A stretch of DNA of 64,000 nt, taken from the NCBI GenBank assembly GCA_021372945.1, contig JAJFTK010000082.1, forward strand, positions 1 through 64,000, given 5' to 3'. Under the pieces are notes generated by a model that saw only the letters and a program-made list of their open reading frames with translations, made no database searches and was not told where the DNA came from. A program made the position numbers and the translations under genes. Source of the stretch: Planctomycetaceae bacterium. GTDB taxonomy: Bacteria; Planctomycetota; Phycisphaerae; Sedimentisphaerales; Anaerohalosphaeraceae. Below, one piece after another: positions 8,046 through 16,982 of the stretch (the stretch's first letter is position 1; every line of letters begins with the position of its first letter).

Positions 8046-9689
8046 ATGAGTAAACTACAGAGCACAATTGCACTTGTTGTCTTCACCGCAGGCGTTTGCA
8101 GCGCATTATCACAGGATCAAGCCGGGCCATATACTTCCAAGGTCTGGGTCGCCGATAACGGGGACGGGACCTACAAGAATCCGATCCTTTACGCGGATTA
8201 TTCGGACCCGGATGTGGCGCGCGTTGGCGATGACTTTTATATGACGGCCTCGAGCTTCACGTGCCTGCCGGGACTGCCCATTCTGCATTCGCGGGATCTG
8301 GTCAACTGGAGGCTGATCGGACACGCGGTGCAGCGGTACCCCAATCCGGCGTTCGACCTGCCGCAGCACGGCAAGGGCATCTGGGCGCCTTCGATTCGTT
8401 ATCACAAGGAGCAGTTCTATATCTATTGGGGCGACCCGGACGCCGGCATCTACATGGTTTGTGCCAAGGATCCGGCAGGGCCGTGGTCAGAGCCCGTGCT
8501 GACGCTGGCCGGCAAAGGAATGATCGACACGTGCCCGCTGTGGGACGGCGGTAAGGCGTATCTTGTTCACGGGTGGGCAGGCAGCCGGACGGGTGGGTTC
8601 AAGAGTGTCCTGACGGTACGCCAAATGAACGATGAAGGCACGGTCGTCAGCTCGGAGTACCGGCACGTCTTTGACGGGCACGAGCATCACCCGACGATCG
8701 AAGGACCCAAGTTCTACAAGTATAAGGATTACTACTATATCTTTGCTCCGGCGGGCGGCGTTTCCACGGGATGGCAGACGGTTTTGCGTTCGAGGAACAT
8801 TTATGGGCCGTACGAAGACAAGATCGTGATGGACCAGGGCACGACCACGGTCAACGGGCCGCACCAGGGCGGATGGGTGCAGACGCAGTCGCAAGAAGAC
8901 TGGTTCATTCATTTTCAGGATGTGGGGGCGTATGGAAGGATTATTCATCTCGAACCCATGCAGTGGGTCAATGACTGGCCGGTTATCGGGATGGATCCGG
9001 ACGGCGACGGCAAGGGCCAGCCGGTGTTAACATACAAGAAGCCTTCCGTGGCCGAGAGCGGCCCGCTTGTAACTCCGGCCGAGAGCGATGAGTTTGACGG
9101 CGATACGCTGGGGCTGCAATGGCAATGGCAGGCAAACCCAAAGGCCACGTGGTGCGTGCTGCTGCCGGGGCAGGGTTATCTGCGTCTGTTTGCCGATAAG
9201 CCGGCGGCGGACCCGGGTCTGCTGTGGGACAGAGGTAACGTTCTCCTGCAAAAGTTTCCTGCGCCGGACTTTACGGCGACAACGCGAATGACCTTTACGC
9301 CGGAATCAACCGGCAAGCGGGCCGGACTAGTGGTGATGGGCGAGGAATACGCGTTTATCGGTTTAGTGCAGTCCAATGAAGGCCTCGGCGTAACTCAGGC
9401 CTCGTTTAAGAAGGACAGGAACGGAAAGGCGAACGTGAATTTCAAAACGCAGCGGGTATCAACTTCGACGGTCTTTCTGCGGGTGGCGGTCAGTTCGCCT
9501 TCAGCCAAATGCCGGTTCAGTTACAGTTTGGACGGCAATGAGTTTACGGAAATCGGAGAGCCTTTTGCGGCCAAGCCGGGCGGCTGGATCGGGGCCAAGG
9601 TCGGCATCTTCTGCAACAGCGACGCCGATGCCAAGAACGGCGGATATGCCGACTTTGACTGGTTTGTGATCGACCGGCCGGCAGAATAA
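8046..9689 (+). CDS. Secreted glycoside hydrolase family 43 (beta-xylosidase/arabinofuranosidase type)
   Basis: This is a likely hemicellulose-degrading enzyme that releases xylose or arabinose by inversion. After a signal peptide (residues 1-22), a five-bladed propeller occupies about residues 35-335. The expected catalytic triad is visible: general base D54 in YSDPDVAR, pKa modulator D161 in GMIDTCPLW, and general acid E219 in PTIEGPKFYK. A C-terminal beta-sandwich (about 345-545, with FDGDTLGLQWQWQANP) matches the GH43 C2/DUF1349 type and may shape the substrate site. The ATG at 8046 has GGAG just upstream; an earlier in-frame ATG would lack a ribosome site and spoil the signal peptide. 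Exact substrate cannot be read from sequence. Confidence 0.9.
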   Translation: MSKLQSTIALVVFTAGVCSALSQDQAGPYTSKVWVADNGDGTYKNPILYADYSDPDVARVGDDFYMTASSFTCLPGLPILHSRDLVNWRLIGHAVQRYPNPAFDLPQHGKGIWAPSIRYHKEQFYIYWGDPDAGIYMVCAKDPAGPWSEPVLTLAGKGMIDTCPLWDGGKAYLVHGWAGSRTGGFKSVLTVRQMNDEGTVVSSEYRHVFDGHEHHPTIEGPKFYKYKDYYYIFAPAGGVSTGWQTVLRSRNIYGPYEDKIVMDQGTTTVNGPHQGGWVQTQSQEDWFIHFQDVGAYGRIIHLEPMQWVNDWPVIGMDPDGDGKGQPVLTYKKPSVAESGPLVTPAESDEFDGDTLGLQWQWQANPKATWCVLLPGQGYLRLFADKPAADPGLLWDRGNVLLQKFPAPDFTATTRMTFTPESTGKRAGLVVMGEEYAFIGLVQSNEGLGVTQASFKKDRNGKANVNFKTQRVSTSTVFLRVAVSSPSAKCRFSYSLDGNEFTEIGEPFAAKPGGWIGAKVGIFCNSDADAKNGGYADFDWFVIDRPAE

Positions 9690-9690
9690 G

Positions 9691-11352
9691 TTAATCCGGG
9701 GATTCGTCGCCGGTAAAGGGCTCGTTCAGGAATACCTGTGCGCTCAATTTGCCTTTGTCTTTGAGCTGCAGCAGGCACTCGGAGGTTTCCTCCAGGCGTC
9801 GCCAGTTCGTGAACGTGCGGTCGATCATGCCAAGATTCTCGAGGATCAATTCGATGTTGACGCGGAGATCCGACTGGTCGAAAAGTTCGGCGGCTTTGAT
9901 GCGGTTAAGCTTTTTGACGGCGCCGGCGAAGTTTTTTCGGCTGCAGTAAAGAATGGATGTACGATAATACATCGCATAGGCGGCGGCCGTGACAGGCTGG
10001 GGGGCAACGAGTATGTCCATGGCCTTTTCGGGCTGGCCGTAATCGAAGGTGCAGATGGCCAGCTTGTGGCGGGCACGATAATGGGTGTCGTTGAGGTCCA
10101 GCGTGTTCTGAAGCGAACTGATGGCCAGCGGCAGATTGTTCTCAACCATCATAAGGATGGCATACTTGTACTGCACATCATAGCGGCCGCTGCATTCGTT
10201 TAGCTGTTTGCGATACGCCGCGATGACATCATCGATCAGCACAATCACCTTTTCGCCATCCGGCGAGGACTGTTCATCCATAACGGACTGAAATTGCAGC
10301 GTGGCCGATTCCGAGTATAAGAGCGTACTGTTCTGATGAATCGACGAGGCCAGCGCCATCGTTTGCAGGGCCTCGCTAGTCTGGCCGGAAAGGTGCTGCG
10401 CGGCAGCCAGCCCGAGATAGGCATCGACGATTTCATCGTTGATGTCGGCGGCGCGATTGAACTGCTCAGCGGCCAGGCTGAACCGGCGGCTGCGAAGATA
10501 ATGCGTGCCGAGTTTGATCGCGGCCTCGAGCGAGCTGGGCTGCATGCGAATGGTATACTCGTAGCAGGCGATGGCCTCGGCCTCCCTGCCGGCGCCGCTG
10601 TACACGTCGGCCATGCGAATGATCAGATCGGTCATGGGACCGACCTGGTCGATGAGGGCCTGAATGCGTTCGATGGCCTCTTCGTGCATGCCGCTCTTGG
10701 CCAGGGTATCGATCTCATCTTCCTGCTGCACCTCGTTGAAGTTATCGGGATGCGAGAGGATGCTCAGGTTAAACGTGTCAATCGCTTTGTCATAACGGCC
10801 CGCCGCAAGGTAAAGACCGCCGCAGAGCACGTGGGAGGGGATGTCATCCGGATGCTCAGCCAGAAGCTGCTCGTACTCGCCGATCACCTTGTCAATGCGC
10901 CCCTGGCTCAGATAGATGGCGGCCATGCGCTGCAGCGGCAATTGCAGGTGGCTCTTGAATTTGATGCAATCCTGGTAATACTCCATAGCCTGATCGGTCT
11001 TGCCGAGCCGCTCACAGCAGTAACCCAGCAGGAATAGTCCCATCGTATTGGAGGGTTGGCGGTAATAAACGCTCTGCAACTGCTCAATCGCCCTTTCGGG
11101 TTCGTCCGAATACAGACAGACGGCCGCGGCGGCCAGGCGGCCATGGACGCAATCCGGATTATCGAACAGGTAGAGCTTGAGTTTATCTTCAGCCTGAACC
11201 AGTTCGCGATTGGCCAGGTGCTCCAGAATTACCGGCATTTGGCCGACAGGTTCCTGCGGCCGGCGTGCAAGCACCTGATCGAGCCAGTGCCAGGCAATGT
11301 CCGCAGGATTTACGGTAATTCCTTTTCCAAATATCTCTAAGTGCTTACTCAT
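9691..11352 (-). CDS. Large TPR-repeat protein
   Basis: The 553-residue protein consists of about twelve tetratricopeptide-like helix pairs, for example GLFLLGYCCERLGKTDQAME, AAIYLSQGRIDKVIGEYEQL and AAIKLGTHYLRSRRFSLAAE. There is no signal peptide, membrane segment or catalytic domain, so it is probably a cytoplasmic scaffold for protein-protein contacts. Its stop is one base from the stop of the convergent GH43 gene. Its partner is unknown. The nearest upstream gene on the same strand is a response regulator 236 bases away, which hints at, but does not show, a signalling link. Confidence 0.82.
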   Translation of the reverse strand: MSKHLEIFGKGITVNPADIAWHWLDQVLARRPQEPVGQMPVILEHLANRELVQAEDKLKLYLFDNPDCVHGRLAAAAVCLYSDEPERAIEQLQSVYYRQPSNTMGLFLLGYCCERLGKTDQAMEYYQDCIKFKSHLQLPLQRMAAIYLSQGRIDKVIGEYEQLLAEHPDDIPSHVLCGGLYLAAGRYDKAIDTFNLSILSHPDNFNEVQQEDEIDTLAKSGMHEEAIERIQALIDQVGPMTDLIIRMADVYSGAGREAEAIACYEYTIRMQPSSLEAAIKLGTHYLRSRRFSLAAEQFNRAADINDEIVDAYLGLAAAQHLSGQTSEALQTMALASSIHQNSTLLYSESATLQFQSVMDEQSSPDGEKVIVLIDDVIAAYRKQLNECSGRYDVQYKYAILMMVENNLPLAISSLQNTLDLNDTHYRARHKLAICTFDYGQPEKAMDILVAPQPVTAAAYAMYYRTSILYCSRKNFAGAVKKLNRIKAAELFDQSDLRVNIELILENLGMIDRTFTNWRRLEETSECLLQLKDKGKLSAQVFLNEPFTGDESPD

Positions 11353-11587
11353 CAGTGTTCGATCCTCTTACCATTGGAAAATCAATCAGGACATTGGATT
11401 ATCGGCCTGCATAGGGGGAGGATTAAGGGTCAAATGGAAGGTCAGAACATATTTGGGCCATTTAGAAGGGCAAAGAGTCTGACCATACCGTCTGTAGCGT
11501 CTGCATGGATGCAGACAACCTCTAGATGGTCGCGCTGCGAGATTACCGGACTAAAAGGGGTAAAGAATAATTAGGATTGTCTCAGGC
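11353..11587. other. Intergenic gap with a small palindrome
   Basis: No gene is visible in this 235-base gap between the response regulator and the TPR gene. It contains an 8-base inverted repeat, GTCTGCAT (11499-11506) and ATGCAGAC (11509-11516), with a 2-base centre, which could be a dimeric regulator site upstream of the TPR gene. Confidence 0.35.
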
Positions 11588-12034
11588 CTAAGATTCCAGC
11601 GGCTGCTGCTCGATTTCGCTCAGGTAGGCAAGTGTTCGCTCAAGCTGGTCGCTGAGATGTTTGAGTTTGAGCATTGTCTTAACTCGGGTCAACAACTCCC
11701 ATTTGTTGACAGGTTTGCTCAGGAAATCATCAGTCCCTGAATTGATGGCTTTTTCGATATCGCCCATTTCGTTGAGAGCAGTGACCATGATGACGGGGAT
11801 ATCCGCTGACTGCGGATTGTTCTTGATGCGCTTACACACCTCAAAACCGCTGATCTTTGGCATCATGACATCCAGCAGCACCAGGTCCGGCGGGTTCTGC
11901 TTGATGATATCCAGCGCCTCCTGGCCGCCTTCTGCCGGAATGCTCTGGCAATCAATATCCTCCAAGTAAGCCAAAATCAATTCAAGGTTTTGCGGGTTAT
12001 CGTCAACAACCAATACTTTGGGTTTTTGGTCCAT
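11588..12034 (-). CDS. Single-domain response regulator (CheY-like)
   Basis: This 148-residue protein is a receiver domain with a short helical tail and no output domain. The acidic pocket is VVDDN, the phosphoacceptor Asp lies in LLDVMMPK, the switch Thr in MVTALN, and the Lys in SKPVNK. The C-terminal tail (LKHLSDQLERTLAYLSEIEQ) is a predicted coiled coil, as in receivers that precede output modules in PleD- or hybrid-type proteins. AGGA lies six bases before the ATG. It is downstream of the 88-residue protein and close to a divergent soluble histidine kinase, its most obvious partner. Confidence 0.9.
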   Translation of the reverse strand: MDQKPKVLVVDDNPQNLELILAYLEDIDCQSIPAEGGQEALDIIKQNPPDLVLLDVMMPKISGFEVCKRIKNNPQSADIPVIMVTALNEMGDIEKAINSGTDDFLSKPVNKWELLTRVKTMLKLKHLSDQLERTLAYLSEIEQQPLES

Positions 12035-12068
12035 CTATGTTCCTAGGATTAAATAAGATGGAACGACT

Positions 12069-12335
12069 TTAACGAGTCCGTACGTACTTGTCAATAAAAT
12101 CCCGCACAGCAGGCTTTAGATAAATTGCTTCGAGGTCCTGTATCACCTGTTTTGTCGCGTATGCGCAGCTTACGGCTGCATCGAAGGAACTGGAGTCGGT
12201 ATCATAGAAGAAAACAAGTTTGCCTTTGATGTCGCACAGCCCGCCCCCGCCGCCGCCCATGGCATCCTGCCGGATGGATACGCCATGGTCCGTGAGAATT
12301 CTCAACAGGTCCTCGATGATGTGCGCCAAGTCCAT
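12069..12335 (-). CDS. Conserved small protein, function unknown
   Basis: The 88-residue protein starts with a helix (MDLAHIIEDLLRILTDHGVS), then a run of six glycines followed by LCDIKGKLVFFYDTDSSSFD, then a second helix and an end (IYLKPAVRDFIDKYV). I believe similar proteins occur in other Planctomycetota and some myxobacteria, but no function is known to me. The gene is 34 bases upstream of the response regulator on the same strand and 106 bases from the divergent histidine kinase. It may be co-transcribed with the regulator. Confidence 0.65.
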   Translation of the reverse strand: MDLAHIIEDLLRILTDHGVSIRQDAMGGGGGGLCDIKGKLVFFYDTDSSSFDAAVSCAYATKQVIQDLEAIYLKPAVRDFIDKYVRTR

Positions 12336-12441
12336 TTCTCAAGTAAACTTCTGCAAAAGGCCGATATTTAAGTAAATAACGCCAGAATTTATATTAACAG
12401 CGCCGCGTGTAAACGCAACAGCAAACGCTTAGGAGACTACG

Positions 12442-13203
12442 TTGACCGACTTACTGGACCGCCGGAAGGCACTGCACCGAAGGATAGAGGATGCTCAAAG
12501 CCGGTGCGTTCACATCGAAGAACAAATGGAGCAGATTCAGCCGCTGGCGGCGCTTGGACTGAATTGGGCGATGACGGCGCATGAGATGAACAATCTTCTG
12601 ATGCCCATCGGCAACTACGCCCGGCTGGCGATCGCCAACCCGCAAGACGGCCCGCTGCTTCAAAAAAGCCTCGACAAGATCTTGAAATTGAGCGAGCGGG
12701 CGGCCCTCGTCATGGAAAAAGTCATGTCGATTGCCTCGCCGGCGGGCGGCAAAAAGGAATGCCACAACGTGGGCGAACTGCTGGATGATGTGTTTTTGTG
12801 TATTGGGCGGGATTTCGCCAAAGACAAGATCCACGTTATCCGGCAAATGTCGCAGCCTGTCCATGTCTTTGCGGAAAAAATCTCGCTCGAACAGGTATTC
12901 CTGAACCTGATCCTGAATGGCCGTCAGGCTCTCTTGGGCCGGGGCGGCGTCCTGACGATCACGGCAGAGCCCAGGGACGAGCAGGTATCGATTGAAATCA
13001 GCGATAACGGGCCGGGGATAGACGCCGACCATCTCAGCCATATCTTCGATCCGTTTTTTACCCGCGGCAAGCAGAACGGCAAGGGACTGGGGCTGGCATT
13101 CTGCCGGAAGATCGTCGAAGCGCACGGCGGCTGCATTTCGGTTGAATCGCAGGTGGGACAGGGCACACGCTTCAGGATCCTGTTGCCGAAAGAGACGCTC
13201 TGA
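12442..13203 (+). CDS. Soluble sensor histidine kinase
   Basis: This 253-residue kinase has only a dimerisation/phosphoacceptor helix and a HATPase domain. The phosphorylated His is H47 in MTAHEMNNLL. The ATP site shows the N box (LNLILNGRQAL), G1 (DNGPGID), F box (FDPFFT) and G2 (GKGLGLAF). There is no membrane segment, PAS or GAF domain, so the input must come through a partner or the short N-terminal coiled coil. The start codon is TTG at 12442, supported by AGGAG six bases upstream. The divergent 88-residue protein and response regulator are the likely partners. The HEMNN type of H box is common in planctomycete and deltaproteobacterial kinases. Confidence 0.9.
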   Translation: MTDLLDRRKALHRRIEDAQSRCVHIEEQMEQIQPLAALGLNWAMTAHEMNNLLMPIGNYARLAIANPQDGPLLQKSLDKILKLSERAALVMEKVMSIASPAGGKKECHNVGELLDDVFLCIGRDFAKDKIHVIRQMSQPVHVFAEKISLEQVFLNLILNGRQALLGRGGVLTITAEPRDEQVSIEISDNGPGIDADHLSHIFDPFFTRGKQNGKGLGLAFCRKIVEAHGGCISVESQVGQGTRFRILLPKETL

Positions 13204-13237
13204 GATATGATTGCGGCATGAGCGGAAGGTCCTTAAT

Positions 13238-14524
13238 ATGATTTCGGCATCCGTTGCATTGGAATATCTCCTGCAATTGATCCTGATGGTCTTCCTTTTG
13301 TGCTGCTCGGCTTTTTGCTCGGGCTCCGAAACGGCCTATTTTCAGCTTTCCCGCAGGACGGTTCGTCAGTTCGCCTCTTCATCCAACCGGCTCGAACGCC
13401 TGACGGCGCGCGTTCTGCAGAACCCCAATCGTTTCCTGACGGCTCTTTTGCTGAGCAATCTGACCGTAAACATCCTTTTCTTTTCAATTTCAGGGACACT
13501 GGCAATCCAGACAGGCGGCCAATACGGACCGCTCGCTGGAACAGCGACCGGCGTTCTTTGTTTTATTGTGCTGCTGCTGGGAGGAGAAATGTTGCCCAAA
13601 TCGCTGGCCTATGGCCATGCCCAGCGTATCGCACTGCTCACGTCGCCGATTACCTATGTGCTGGTCCGGGTGCTGAGCCCCGTGCTGAAGATCCTGGATG
13701 TTGTCTTCATCCGACCGGCGGTTCGTCTTTCGATCGGGCCGCAGAAGACCGGAGCGATCTCGGTGAACCAGTTCAAACTGCTGCTGGAGTCTTCGCGGCG
13801 GCAGGGGCTGATCAGCCAGGAAGAAAACCAGTTGATGATGGAAATCCTGAAGCTGAACTACCTGAAGGTGCGTCACGTGATGATGCCGCGGGTCGAAATG
13901 CGGGCTTGCGCGATCGATGTTCCGGTCGAGGCGGTCAAGCAGCGGCTGTTATCAGCGGCAAGGGACAGCCTGCCGGTGTACAAGGACAGCATCGACGAGA
14001 TCGTCGGGCTGGTGTATCTGCGGGACATTGTTCTGCACCCGGAGAACACGCTGTCGGAGCTGATCCGCAAGGTTCCGTTCGTTCCTGAGCAAAAGTCCCT
14101 GGAGTCGCTGATCGACTTTTTCCGCCAGACGCAGACGGACCGCGCTATCGTGGTGGATGAATACGGCGGCGTCGCCGGGCTTGTCGAGCTGGATGATATT
14201 ACCGAACACCTCCTGGGCACAGTTGCCGAATTCTCGCAGCGACCGCCGATCGAACGACTGGGACCGCTGACGTATCGGCTCTTGGCGAACCTGTCGATCT
14301 ATGACTGGATGGAGTCGTTCGGGCTCGACGATTTCAAGGAGGAACGCTTAACCACGATCGGCGGTTTCATTACGGCCGTCCTTGGGAGGATCCCTAAGAG
14401 CGGAGACCAGGTCAAATTCAAAAACATGACGTTTACCGTTGAAAAAATCAGTAATAACCGCATTGAAACGGTAGTGCTCTCACTGGAGCCAACCGTGCCC
14501 GAGGACACGAACCAACCGGCATGA
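13238..14524 (+). CDS. CNNM/CorC-type membrane protein with DUF21, CBS pair and CorC_HlyC domains
   Basis: This protein is a putative Mg2+/Co2+ transporter or exporter of the HlyC/CorC group. It has a DUF21 domain with four hydrophobic segments (about residues 1-185) bearing the conserved CSGSETAYF motif, a cytoplasmic CBS-domain pair (about 200-335, MMPRVEM and DEYGGVAGLVELDDI) and a C-terminal CorC_HlyC domain (about 345-425). I placed the start at the ATG at 13238, preceded by GGAAGG; an in-frame TTG lies at 13211. Its last four bases overlap the start of a second DUF21 gene, so the two proteins are made together and may form a heteromeric complex. Confidence 0.92.
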   Translation: MISASVALEYLLQLILMVFLLCCSAFCSGSETAYFQLSRRTVRQFASSSNRLERLTARVLQNPNRFLTALLLSNLTVNILFFSISGTLAIQTGGQYGPLAGTATGVLCFIVLLLGGEMLPKSLAYGHAQRIALLTSPITYVLVRVLSPVLKILDVVFIRPAVRLSIGPQKTGAISVNQFKLLLESSRRQGLISQEENQLMMEILKLNYLKVRHVMMPRVEMRACAIDVPVEAVKQRLLSAARDSLPVYKDSIDEIVGLVYLRDIVLHPENTLSELIRKVPFVPEQKSLESLIDFFRQTQTDRAIVVDEYGGVAGLVELDDITEHLLGTVAEFSQRPPIERLGPLTYRLLANLSIYDWMESFGLDDFKEERLTTIGGFITAVLGRIPKSGDQVKFKNMTFTVEKISNNRIETVVLSLEPTVPEDTNQPA

Positions 14525-15519
14525 TGAATCTGTTTTACAGTCTGCTGATCCTTATTTTGATGTTCCTGAGCGCAATCTTTTCGGGCTCGGAGACGGGTGT
14601 TTACCGCCTGAGCCGCTTTCGCCTGCGCCTGGGGGCAGAACAGCACCGGCGGCCGTACGTACGGCTTTTCAAACTGATTCAGGATGGCCAGAACCTGATC
14701 CTTTTGCTTCTCTTGAGCAACAACATTGTTAATTATTTGATCACGTTCCTGTTCACGTACATGGTCTTTTCGGCCACGCAAAGCAAGCGAACGGCAGAAC
14801 TTTATTCTTCGGCCGTATTGACGCCGGTGGTGTTCATTTTTTGCGAGATGCTGCCCAAGAGCATTTTCTATCACAAGTCCGACCGGCTGATGCCGCGATT
14901 GGCGTTTCTGCTGCATGTGATCTATTCGTTTTTTGTATGGTCCGGCCTGCTGAGGCTGTTTAAGCATGTATTCGAGGTGATCAACCGGATGCTGCTGGGC
15001 AGGCCGAACACGGTACACGCGGTCGAAACCACGCAGCGGATGCAGGTCTCGCAGATCATTCACGAGACGCAGGAAGAGGGTCTGCTTTCGGACGTGCAGA
15101 AGGACATGATCCAGCGGCTCATCCAAATCCCTGAGATCGCGGTCGATTCCGTCATGGTTCCGCTTTCGCGATTCGCGAAGGTGCCGGTCACGGCGGACCG
15201 CCAGGAGCTGCTTAGTGCGCTCCAGAACAGCCGTTTATCGACCCACCTGGTCTATCAGGGGACGCCCGAGAACGTGCTGGGGTACGTTTCACTGGCGCAG
15301 GCGCTGAGCATGCCCGAACCCCTGCGTCTTGAGAACTTTACCAGGCTGCTGGTTCGCATCGACCGCGCAGATAGTGTGATCCAGGCGATCGCCCTGCTTC
15401 GCAAGAAGAAAGAAAAGATCGCCCTGGTAACGGAACATGTGCGGGACCACAGCCGCCCGGTCGGCGTCATCACAATGACCGATCTGATCGAGGAATTGAC
15501 CGGCGAGGTCGCCGCATAG
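14521..15519 (+). CDS. Second CNNM/DUF21-CBS membrane protein, short form
   Basis: This 332-residue paralogue of the preceding gene has a DUF21 membrane domain (MFLSAIFSGSETGVYRLSRF near the N-terminus) and a CBS pair, but it lacks the C-terminal CorC_HlyC domain. Its CBS region is also more diverged (VMVPLSRFAKVPV rather than MMPRVEM). The ATG overlaps the upstream stop (ATGA). The pairing of a full-length and a tail-less DUF21 protein suggests a fixed heterodimer with one regulatory tail. Substrate is presumed to be Mg2+ or another divalent cation by family only. Confidence 0.9.
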   Translation: MMNLFYSLLILILMFLSAIFSGSETGVYRLSRFRLRLGAEQHRRPYVRLFKLIQDGQNLILLLLLSNNIVNYLITFLFTYMVFSATQSKRTAELYSSAVLTPVVFIFCEMLPKSIFYHKSDRLMPRLAFLLHVIYSFFVWSGLLRLFKHVFEVINRMLLGRPNTVHAVETTQRMQVSQIIHETQEEGLLSDVQKDMIQRLIQIPEIAVDSVMVPLSRFAKVPVTADRQELLSALQNSRLSTHLVYQGTPENVLGYVSLAQALSMPEPLRLENFTRLLVRIDRADSVIQAIALLRKKKEKIALVTEHVRDHSRPVGVITMTDLIEELTGEVAA

Positions 15520-15524
15520 CAGGG

Positions 15525-16922
15525 CTAGAGCCGACGGTCGAAGATCGCGCGGGTGATGTCATTGATGCAGGCGCGGGTGGCCGAACTTCCGCCCTCGGTG
15601 AGAATGCTGAAAAAGACGTCGCCCTTCGGCGTTCTGCACAAACCCGAGAAGGAGCGCACGCCGGCGATATACCCCGTTTTGCCGAGGATGTTGCCCTTGT
15701 AGGGGGCCTCGCCAAAGAACTTGGCGGCGGTGCCTTCGATGCCGCCAACGGCCAGCGAATCGAAGAACGCCGCCGAATCCGGCCCCTTGTACATGTCGGT
15801 CAAAACCGCGACAAGACATTCGGCGCTGAGACGATTCTTGCGGCTCAGACCGCTGCCGTCATCGAGGACATACTGACTTTTATCGATGCCGAGGCTCTGC
15901 AGATACTGGGCCGTAAGTTCAAGACCGTGCTCCCACTGGCCGTTGATCCTGTCCTGCGTATGCTCGGCGGAAATGGTCTTCACCAGGCATTCGGCGGCAA
16001 GCCCCAGGCTATTGCTATTGGCACGTTTGAGGACATCCTTGAGGGGAGTTTCGATCGTCAGAAGCGATCGAAGGGACGTATCATTCTTGACGTACTTCTG
16101 CAGAAGCTGCCCGCGGACCGCGATGCCGCTGCTGTTCAGATAGCCGCACAGCATGGATGCGAACAGGCCCGCGGGGTTTTCGATAGCGACGTCAAAACCG
16201 GCCGGCCGATTCAACTTGCCTTTGAGGGTCAGGTGATTGGGCGTTGCATTGCGATAGGCGCCGATGGCGCTGTCGCCCTTGGAGATGACCTTGATTTGGT
16301 TTACGAGCCGAACATAGTCATTGGCCGGCGTCATATCGATCAGCGCGGAATTGCCCTTACGCGCGGCGTTTATGTGAATGCAATTGTCGTAAAAGTTCAG
16401 GCCGCTGACCTCGCAGGCGTACCACTGATTGAGCTGGTCCCTGGGCCAGGAGGGGTGCACGCGAACATTGTCGAAGAAGGACGTATCCACGATGAGATTG
16501 TCGATCTGCGATACGCCGGCGTCTTTGAGGGCCCTGGCAATGCGGTCCACTACTGCAGCAGCCGCCTGGGCGGGCGCGGTATCCGCTGCCGGATCCCCCA
16601 GGAGCGGGTCGCCGCCGCCGATGACCACCAGGTCGTTTCCGAGCAAAGCGATCTGCGTTTTGAAAATGTAATCGCCGCCGAGATAGTGGACCGCCGCCGC
16701 GGTTGTCACCAGCTTCATGTTCGAAGCGGGGATCTTCAGCTCGTCGGAACTGAGACGATAGCAGGTCTTGCCCGTCGCCGCATCCACCGCAAGGATGGAA
16801 AAGCGGGCCTTGGTCTGTTTGTGTTTCTTGAGCAGATCCCCGAAGGTATCGCCGCGCGCCAGCGACGCAAGGAATCCTGCCGCGATCAAAAGACAACAGC
16901 GCTGTAGGGTTTGTGTTTTCAT
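15525..16922 (-). CDS. dacB: D-alanyl-D-alanine carboxypeptidase/endopeptidase, PBP4 (S13) family
   Basis: PBP4-type enzymes trim or cut peptidoglycan cross-links in the periplasm. The 465-residue protein has a signal peptide (residues 1-24), the SxxK nucleophile motif S67-NM-K70, an inserted domain of about 100-160 residues, the DGSGLSRKNR segment (355-364) and the KTG motif (415-417). The SxN motif is odd: aligned on the following Ala-Ala-Glu, it reads S305-L-G, so the usual Asn is Gly. Activity may be altered. The ATG at 16922 begins the signal peptide; a GTG at 16940 is in frame. No clear ribosome site is visible for either. It converges on the DUF21 gene. Confidence 0.9.
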   Translation of the reverse strand: MKTQTLQRCCLLIAAGFLASLARGDTFGDLLKKHKQTKARFSILAVDAATGKTCYRLSSDELKIPASNMKLVTTAAAVHYLGGDYIFKTQIALLGNDLVVIGGGDPLLGDPAADTAPAQAAAAVVDRIARALKDAGVSQIDNLIVDTSFFDNVRVHPSWPRDQLNQWYACEVSGLNFYDNCIHINAARKGNSALIDMTPANDYVRLVNQIKVISKGDSAIGAYRNATPNHLTLKGKLNRPAGFDVAIENPAGLFASMLCGYLNSSGIAVRGQLLQKYVKNDTSLRSLLTIETPLKDVLKRANSNSLGLAAECLVKTISAEHTQDRINGQWEHGLELTAQYLQSLGIDKSQYVLDDGSGLSRKNRLSAECLVAVLTDMYKGPDSAAFFDSLAVGGIEGTAAKFFGEAPYKGNILGKTGYIAGVRSFSGLCRTPKGDVFFSILTEGGSSATRACINDITRAIFDRRL

Positions 16923-16982
16923 GGGGCCCGCTTTTATCACAAAGCGCGCGTGATTTCAAGCGGGTTCTCGACAAAAATCAGC

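Noticed and set aside
11499..11516. GTCTGCAT/ATGCAGAC palindrome as a terminator
   Set aside because: The loop is only 2 bases and no T-run follows; a protein-binding site is more likely, but unproven.
15525..16922. DacB as a pseudogene
   Set aside because: The frame is complete and both SxxK and KTG motifs remain; only the SxN motif is changed.
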